Shown here in pieces: positions 59,166-64,000 of a DNA stretch of 64,000 nucleotides (its first letter is position 1; each line of letters opens with the position of its first letter). This DNA is from Myxococcota bacterium (GTDB lineage: Bacteria > Myxococcota_A > UBA9160 > SMWR01). The notes under the pieces were generated by a model that ran no database searches, was not told the origin of the DNA, and worked only from the letters and a program-made list of their open reading frames with translations. The stretch covers positions 248,001-312,000 of the forward strand of contig JBCCEW010000001.1 of the NCBI GenBank assembly GCA_039030075.1, written 5' to 3'. Position numbers and translations under genes: made by a program.

Positions 59166-62100
59166 CACCGGTGCTGGCGATCGTGGGGCGCCGGAGCTTC
59201 GCCGTTCTCGTCCTCGCATGCCTTGTCCCGAGCGCCCTCTTGGCTCAGGACTTCGACGGCGACGGTATCCCGGATGCTGGAGATAACTGCATCTATACCC
59301 CGAATGCGCAGCAGCAAGACAACGACTCGGACGGTCTGGGCAATGCGTGCGACAACTGCGTGGATACCCCGAACGGCCCGCTGGATCCCGACGAAGGCGA
59401 GAACGTTCAGAGAGATACGTCACGCGACGGCTACGGAAACATCTGTGACGGCGACATGCACCCGAACGCGGCAAACGATGGAGACGTAGACGGTGAAGAT
59501 TTCAACTCAGGGGCCGGAAGCCCCGAGGTCAGCTTCCTCGACTGCTTCACGGCGATAAAGGTTCCCCAGAGCGATCCTCGCTGTGAGGAGGCAGATCTGG
59601 ACGGCGACGACGACATCGATGGTGAGGATTTCTCGCCTCATTTCCTACGGCAGTTCACCGCGAACGGAATACCCGGCCCGTCTGGCCTTAGCTGCGCTGG
59701 AACGGTTCCCTGCCCGTTGGTACGGATTGATTCGCCCGCGGATCAGCTGGTCGTGCCTTCTGGGACCTCGTCAGTGGATCTCGCAGGAGCGATTGATCCG
59801 CCAACGATGCGCGTGATGATCGATGGCGTGGATGCAGTTGTTTCGGCAGGTCAGTTTAGCTTGCCGGCGGTGCCGCTTACGGGAATCGCTACTCGGATTG
59901 AAGCGCAGGCGCTCTTGGCCGGTCAGACAGTTTCGGATTTCGTGACCGTCTACCGTGACCCACCGGTGATCGTGAACACGGTGCCCAGCGATGGCACCTA
60001 CGTGGGTGCGGACGCGGCGGTCCTTGCCGTCACCGTCGACGGGGCTTCGTCCGTGACCGTAGGAGGAGTTGCGGCGGTCGACATTGGTGGCGTGTTCGAG
60101 GCTCCTATCTCGTTGGTTGAGGGGCAGAACCTTTTGACTGTCGTTGCGACGAATCCAGCGGGAAGCGACTCGCAGACAATCACGGTGTTTCTGGACACGA
60201 TTCCACCTGCCGTGTCGATCACCGCGCCTGTAGACGGCAGCACGACGCAGGAAGCGATTGTGTTTGTCAATGCGATGGCCACTGATACCAGTCCTCTCCT
60301 TGAGGCGATGGTCAACGGCGTCGAGGCCTTCCTTGAAGGCTCAAGCGTGAGTTCGAACTTCAACGGGGTAAGCGGATCGAACGTAGTGACCGTAGAAGTG
60401 ACCGACGCAGCCGGGAACACGGGAGCTGCGTCCACAACGGTCAACGTCGAAGCCGTCCCATCCGTGGCATTCGACTCCATCCAGGACGGAGCTGTCGTTT
60501 CTGGAGATACGTTGAGTCTGGCAGGGTTCGTGAGCGGGCCAGACGCGGTCGTCACGGTGAACGGTGTCCCTGCGATTGTGAGCGATGGGACGTTTTCTGT
60601 GGAAGTCCCGCTAGTAGAGGGTGTGAATGTCATCACCCTCCTCGCGACGAACTCGTTCGGGAGCGATACGAGAATCATCTCAGTGTTTCAGGCCACGCCG
60701 CCGGAGGTGTCCGTTACCTCTCCAGAGAACTTCGCAATCGTGACGGGGCCCACGGTCGCGGTTTCGGGAACCGTCGATGATGACGGAGCTACGGTCGAGG
60801 TGAAGGGCGTTCCGGCCACCTTGAGCCCAGTTGGAGATGGGACGGCGACGTTCACCGCGACCGTGCCTGTCGTGGATGGCACTTCACTCTTGGACGCTCG
60901 GGCGGTCGACGGGAACGGAAACGTGGGCGTTGCTGCTGTGACGGTGACGGTAGACGTCACTCCACCGGTCGTTGCCCTAGACCTACCGAGCGACGGACCA
61001 TCGGTCACGAGTTCCTCAATCGTGGTCACCGGAATGGTGAATGATCACGTGATGGGAACGGTGAATGCGGCAAACGTATCGGTGGACGTGAACGGTGTTT
61101 CCGCGCAGGTCTCGAATCGGCGATTCGTTGCCACGGGAGTCCCGCTCTCTGTCGGTCCCAACACAATCATCGCGACAGCTACTGACTCGGCAGGGAACAC
61201 TGGGCAGGCGAGCGTGAGCGTGTCCCGTGTGGCGGGAACATTCGATCGTCTGCGGATCATCAGTGGGGATGGTCAATCTGGCGTTGTCGCCACCCTTGCA
61301 ACGAGCCCGTTGGAAGTCGAGGTCCTGGATGAAGCCGGGCTCCCCGCGCAGGGGGTGCCGGTCGTCTTCCGGGTCCTGCGGAACAACGGTGAGGTGGTGG
61401 GCTCGTCTACATCGGGGCGCGTGTCGGTGGAGCAGACAGGCGTGGCAGGACGGGCGCAGGTGTCATTCCGTTTCGGTGAAGCCGCAGGCGCGGCGGGCAA
61501 CCTTATCCGCGCGAGCGCTACTGGATACGGTTCCGTGACCTTCTACGCGACGGGGGTCAGCAGCGCTCCCTCGATGCTCAGTATCGATTCAGGGGACCAC
61601 CAGAGCGCTCCAGTGGGAAGCGTTCTGGCAAGGCCGCTGATGGCAATCGTAACTGACATCAGCGGAAATCGTGTAGCGGGCGAATCGGTTACGTTCGAGG
61701 TGGTCGAGGGCGGCGGGCTTTTGGCGGGTCAGGGCTCCCTAGTTGTTTTGTCAGACGAGAACGGAGTCGCCATGGCGGAGCTCGCCTTGGGGGCCACTGG
61801 TGGTATCGAGAACAACGTGGTCCGAGCGTTCCTCTCGGGTGCTCCCAGCGTTGCAGCAAGGTTCGTCGCCTCTGGTGTGATCCCTGGCGATCCGTCTTCC
61901 ACACGGGTAAGTGGAGTCGTTCTGGACAATGCTGACGTGCCAATCGAGGGAGTGACGGTATCAATCGATGGAACGTCCCTTCAGGCGGTGACCGATGCGG
62001 AGGGTCAGTTCGAGCTGACTGGTGCGCCGGCTGGGCTCCTTCATCTCCACGTCGATGGAACAACCGCGATACGTGCTGGAACCTGGCCTGTGCTTGAGTT

Positions 62101-63355
62101 TGAGCTTCTTTCTATCGCGGGAAGCAACAATGATGTGGGGCGGCCAATCTACCTCCTTCCAATTGACGTGGCCGGCGGACTGTTCGTCGATGCGAACACA
62201 GGAGGAACGCTGACGTCATCGAGTTTGCCCGGCTTTGAGATGACGATTGATCCCGGCTCCGCCACGTTCCCAGGAGGCGGAAGCTCGGGGACTGTGTCGG
62301 TCACGCTTGTGAACTCAGACAAGATTCCGATGGAACCAAACGGCGGACAGCAGCCGAGATTCGTGATCACCGTGCAGCCGTCTGGTGTCGTGTTCGACCC
62401 TCCAGCCCGCGTGAGCTTCCCGAATACGGACGGCTTCGTTCCAGGACAGATCGTGGAGTTCTACTCGTTTGATCACGGGCTCGGACGTTTCGTGTCGATT
62501 GGCACCGGCGAGGTGTCGGAAGACGGCTCGCAGGTGGTGTCTAGCGCCGGAGTTGGGATCGTAGAGGGGGGGTGGCATTGTGGCGGCTTGCCCGCTCAAG
62601 CAGGAAGCGCCGAAACCTTGGTGGTTAGGATCTTCCCTCGCGTGACGGATGTTTGTCCCTTCTCCCTGGGAGGCATTGGTGCGCTCGGGCTTCGGGCTGA
62701 GTTCGTTCCAAGTGGCATCGCGACCTACGCGTGGTCCACGCCCGGAGCAAACGTAGCGAGCGCCGATACCGTTGATCATAACTTTCACTACACCACAGCG
62801 GGAGAGAAGAGCGTCTCCGTAACCGTGACCGCTCTACCCGGTGGGCAGTCGGCTTCCGACTCGATAACAATCGACGTTTTCTCGGAGCTTGTGCAGAACG
62901 GTGGACCGGCTCTGCAGGACTTTCGGGACTCGATTCCCGAGTCCTATCCGATGAACTCGGTAGAGCTAGCACTCTACGTGCTCAATCCCGCAGAAGGCGC
63001 GCTGATGGTCAATGCGAGAAACGTGGCCTTTGCCGAGGCCGACGCTCGTTTCGGACGGCCGCCCGGCGAGGATTCTGTCGGCATGCACAATGCGTTTGTG
63101 CACGCGGCGTGGATGGCGGTTGGCGCGAGGAGCATTGTCCCCCAGTCGCTGGGTCCAGCGTTCGCTGCGTCATTCGGCGAGGCGCACGAGGACTTTGATG
63201 GAAACTCCTGCCTCGAATCGGGAATGGACCTATCAAACAACGCATTCGGGCTCGAACTCGTGCAATGCGACTGCGCTCAAGCAGAGACGTTGCAGGCGAT
63301 CCTGGACGAGATCGAGAGGGCAGTGAGGGCGAATGAGCTGGTCATCAACAATTAG
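59153..63355 (+). CDS. 1400-residue modular secreted protein with possible toxin-type C terminus
   Basis: A very large exported protein. Order, by eye: signal peptide (1-30, ending LLAQ); Asp-rich thrombospondin type-3-like repeats with Cys (about 33-165); six or so Ig-like repeats of about 90 residues (180-690); two Big_1-type domains (695-910); a carboxypeptidase-regulatory-like domain (916-966); a PKD-like domain (1180-1243); and a C-terminal domain of about 138 residues with HNAFVHAAW, GEAHEDFDGN and MDLSNNAFG, which resembles the DUF6973 domain found at the end of surface and toxin-like proteins. It overlaps genes on both sides. Lower GC and AT-richer codons than the rest of the window suggest transfer. 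A toxin role for the tail is a guess. Confidence 0.82.
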   Translation: MSVLTPVLAIVGRRSFAVLVLACLVPSALLAQDFDGDGIPDAGDNCIYTPNAQQQDNDSDGLGNACDNCVDTPNGPLDPDEGENVQRDTSRDGYGNICDGDMHPNAANDGDVDGEDFNSGAGSPEVSFLDCFTAIKVPQSDPRCEEADLDGDDDIDGEDFSPHFLRQFTANGIPGPSGLSCAGTVPCPLVRIDSPADQLVVPSGTSSVDLAGAIDPPTMRVMIDGVDAVVSAGQFSLPAVPLTGIATRIEAQALLAGQTVSDFVTVYRDPPVIVNTVPSDGTYVGADAAVLAVTVDGASSVTVGGVAAVDIGGVFEAPISLVEGQNLLTVVATNPAGSDSQTITVFLDTIPPAVSITAPVDGSTTQEAIVFVNAMATDTSPLLEAMVNGVEAFLEGSSVSSNFNGVSGSNVVTVEVTDAAGNTGAASTTVNVEAVPSVAFDSIQDGAVVSGDTLSLAGFVSGPDAVVTVNGVPAIVSDGTFSVEVPLVEGVNVITLLATNSFGSDTRIISVFQATPPEVSVTSPENFAIVTGPTVAVSGTVDDDGATVEVKGVPATLSPVGDGTATFTATVPVVDGTSLLDARAVDGNGNVGVAAVTVTVDVTPPVVALDLPSDGPSVTSSSIVVTGMVNDHVMGTVNAANVSVDVNGVSAQVSNRRFVATGVPLSVGPNTIIATATDSAGNTGQASVSVSRVAGTFDRLRIISGDGQSGVVATLATSPLEVEVLDEAGLPAQGVPVVFRVLRNNGEVVGSSTSGRVSVEQTGVAGRAQVSFRFGEAAGAAGNLIRASATGYGSVTFYATGVSSAPSMLSIDSGDHQSAPVGSVLARPLMAIVTDISGNRVAGESVTFEVVEGGGLLAGQGSLVVLSDENGVAMAELALGATGGIENNVVRAFLSGAPSVAARFVASGVIPGDPSSTRVSGVVLDNADVPIEGVTVSIDGTSLQAVTDAEGQFELTGAPAGLLHLHVDGTTAIRAGTWPVLEFELLSIAGSNNDVGRPIYLLPIDVAGGLFVDANTGGTLTSSSLPGFEMTIDPGSATFPGGGSSGTVSVTLVNSDKIPMEPNGGQQPRFVITVQPSGVVFDPPARVSFPNTDGFVPGQIVEFYSFDHGLGRFVSIGTGEVSEDGSQVVSSAGVGIVEGGWHCGGLPAQAGSAETLVVRIFPRVTDVCPFSLGGIGALGLRAEFVPSGIATYAWSTPGANVASADTVDHNFHYTTAGEKSVSVTVTALPGGQSASDSITIDVFSELVQNGGPALQDFRDSIPESYPMNSVELALYVLNPAEGALMVNARNVAFAEADARFGRPPGEDSVGMHNAFVHAAWMAVGARSIVPQSLGPAFAASFGEAHEDFDGNSCLESGMDLSNNAFGLELVQCDCAQAETLQAILDEIERAVRANELVINN

Positions 63356-64000
63356 AGATGAGGTCACGACCGGGTTGGCTGCGTTCTTCGTGGCGGCTTT
63401 GGTGCCCGTAATCGTTGCGTGCACCGGCGAGTCTTCAGCGATCCCCTCCCTGGTCACGGGCGTGAGCCTGGGTTCGACGCTTCAGGAGGTGCGCGAGCAC
63501 CGTGACGTCCAGCAGTTTCATGGGGGCGTCCTGATTGGAGCGGGCGGATACTTCGAGCGGCTGTCAGAAGACCCTCTGTTCAGCGACGCGGCGTATGTGA
63601 TGGTTGACGAGCGCGTTGCACTCGTTCGAGTGTCGGGGCCCGACCGCGAGGAGCTGCTTGATGCCTCGGTCGAGGACCTGACTGTTTGGCTTGCTGCCGT
63701 CATTGCAGAAGCGTTTGATCGTCACGGTGATCCGACTGACGTCGTCGTAGTCCAGCAAGACTACGGGGTCGACATCTTCGAGAGAATCGAGGCGCGATGG
63801 AACCTTGATGAAGCAGGTTGGCTCATCGTAGATCTGCCTTCTCTTCAGAGCCCCCCTCCGATGATGGGAGGGGGAGCTGATCTGTCAACGGATCAGGCCA
63901 GCGAGATGCTACTCGGGACGCGCTATCAGGTTTCGCTCGTCGCGGATCTTGAATCACCTGCGATGCAGCTGATCCGACCTCCGGGGCGTCAGGTCGTCGC
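63333..64000 (+). CDS. lipoprotein coupled to the modular protein, 3' end outside window
   Basis: The frame is open from ATG 63333 to the window end (222 residues seen). It begins with a membrane signal and lipobox ending VIVAC at residue 30, then GESSAIPS, a segment LVTGVSLGSTLQEVREHRDV and an acidic domain. No family is recognised. It overlaps the end of the 1400-residue protein by 23 bases, so it is translated with it; a partner, accessory or immunity role is possible. Confidence 0.7.
   Translation, partial: MSWSSTIRDEVTTGLAAFFVAALVPVIVACTGESSAIPSLVTGVSLGSTLQEVREHRDVQQFHGGVLIGAGGYFERLSEDPLFSDAAYVMVDERVALVRVSGPDREELLDASVEDLTVWLAAVIAEAFDRHGDPTDVVVVQQDYGVDIFERIEARWNLDEAGWLIVDLPSLQSPPPMMGGGADLSTDQASEMLLGTRYQVSLVADLESPAMQLIRPPGRQVV

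Noticed and set aside
1-64000. CRISPR arrays or rRNA genes
   Set aside because: No short regularly spaced direct repeats and no rRNA-like sequence were found on reading through; only one tRNA is visible.

Overview
This window is GC-rich bacterial DNA with very tight gene packing. Many same-strand neighbours overlap by four bases (ATGA, GTGA or TTGA), GTG and TTG starts are common, and three convergent gene pairs share one CTAG as both stop codons. The mix of genes suggests a Gram-negative bacterium with an outer membrane and an aerobic or micro-oxic respiratory life: a TonB receptor, TonB/ExbB/ExbD, PEP-CTERM proteins, a sigma-54 activator, a wax-ester synthase/DGAT, a sulfotransferase, a TauD-type dioxygenase and a heme-copper reductase. 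An uncultured deltaproteobacterial or myxococcal lineage is my best guess, but no marker gene here fixes the taxonomy.

Layout. 1-5632: a plus-strand run of DUF1214 (cut by the window edge), sulfotransferase, amidase and SnoaL-like genes, facing a TetR-SDR pair. 5711-18649: a secreted-protein and iron-linked region with two PEP-CTERM proteins, each next to a Fur-box-like site, a sulfatase-like/TPR gene pair, a TonB receptor, a PepSY membrane protein, a beta-propeller protein with an IPTL-CTERM-like tail, and a thiolase-like enzyme. 18666-23513: a six-gene minus-strand operon reading sco, pcuAC, norS, norY, senC, orf1, divergent from an nsrR-like regulator. It matches the layout of the sNOR nitric oxide reductase cluster, and its catalytic subunit lacks the tyrosine expected of oxygen reductases. 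23510-32065: TetR plus WS/DGAT, a GST-like protein, LysR, a lipoprotein, a TauD-type dioxygenase, a lipoprotein methyltransferase, a sigma-54 activator and a His-rich secreted protein. 32373-38675: a DUF2157/GDYXXLXY pair behind a likely sigma-54 promoter, a ferritin-like/ATP-grasp pair, a retropepsin-like protein, a DUF4124 protein and a DUF2914 protein.

38627-45784 holds a TPR protein, a 1096-residue protein built from about 40 DxDxDG-type loops, a TonB-like protein and ExbB/ExbD. 45808-54406 holds a GldG-type ABC exporter set and core metabolism (aroA, an aminotransferase next to serA, purA). 54505-57649 has an exo/endonuclease-phosphatase protein, an unknown anchored protein and a PEP-CTERM alpha/beta hydrolase. 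A tRNA-Lys(UUU) lies at 57832-57907. Beyond it the sequence is visibly less GC-rich, starts with about 0.86 kb that I cannot assign, and then carries surface-protein genes: a small Ig-like protein, a 1400-residue modular secreted protein with a possible toxin-type C-terminal domain, and an overlapping lipoprotein gene that runs off the window. This looks like an island next to the tRNA.

The strongest functional units are the NO-detoxification operon with its copper chaperones and NsrR, the Fur-linked TonB/PepSY iron-uptake genes, the TonB-repeat protein-ExbBD cluster, and the tRNA-adjacent island. Functions are inferred from sequence motifs and gene order read by eye; no database search was run.
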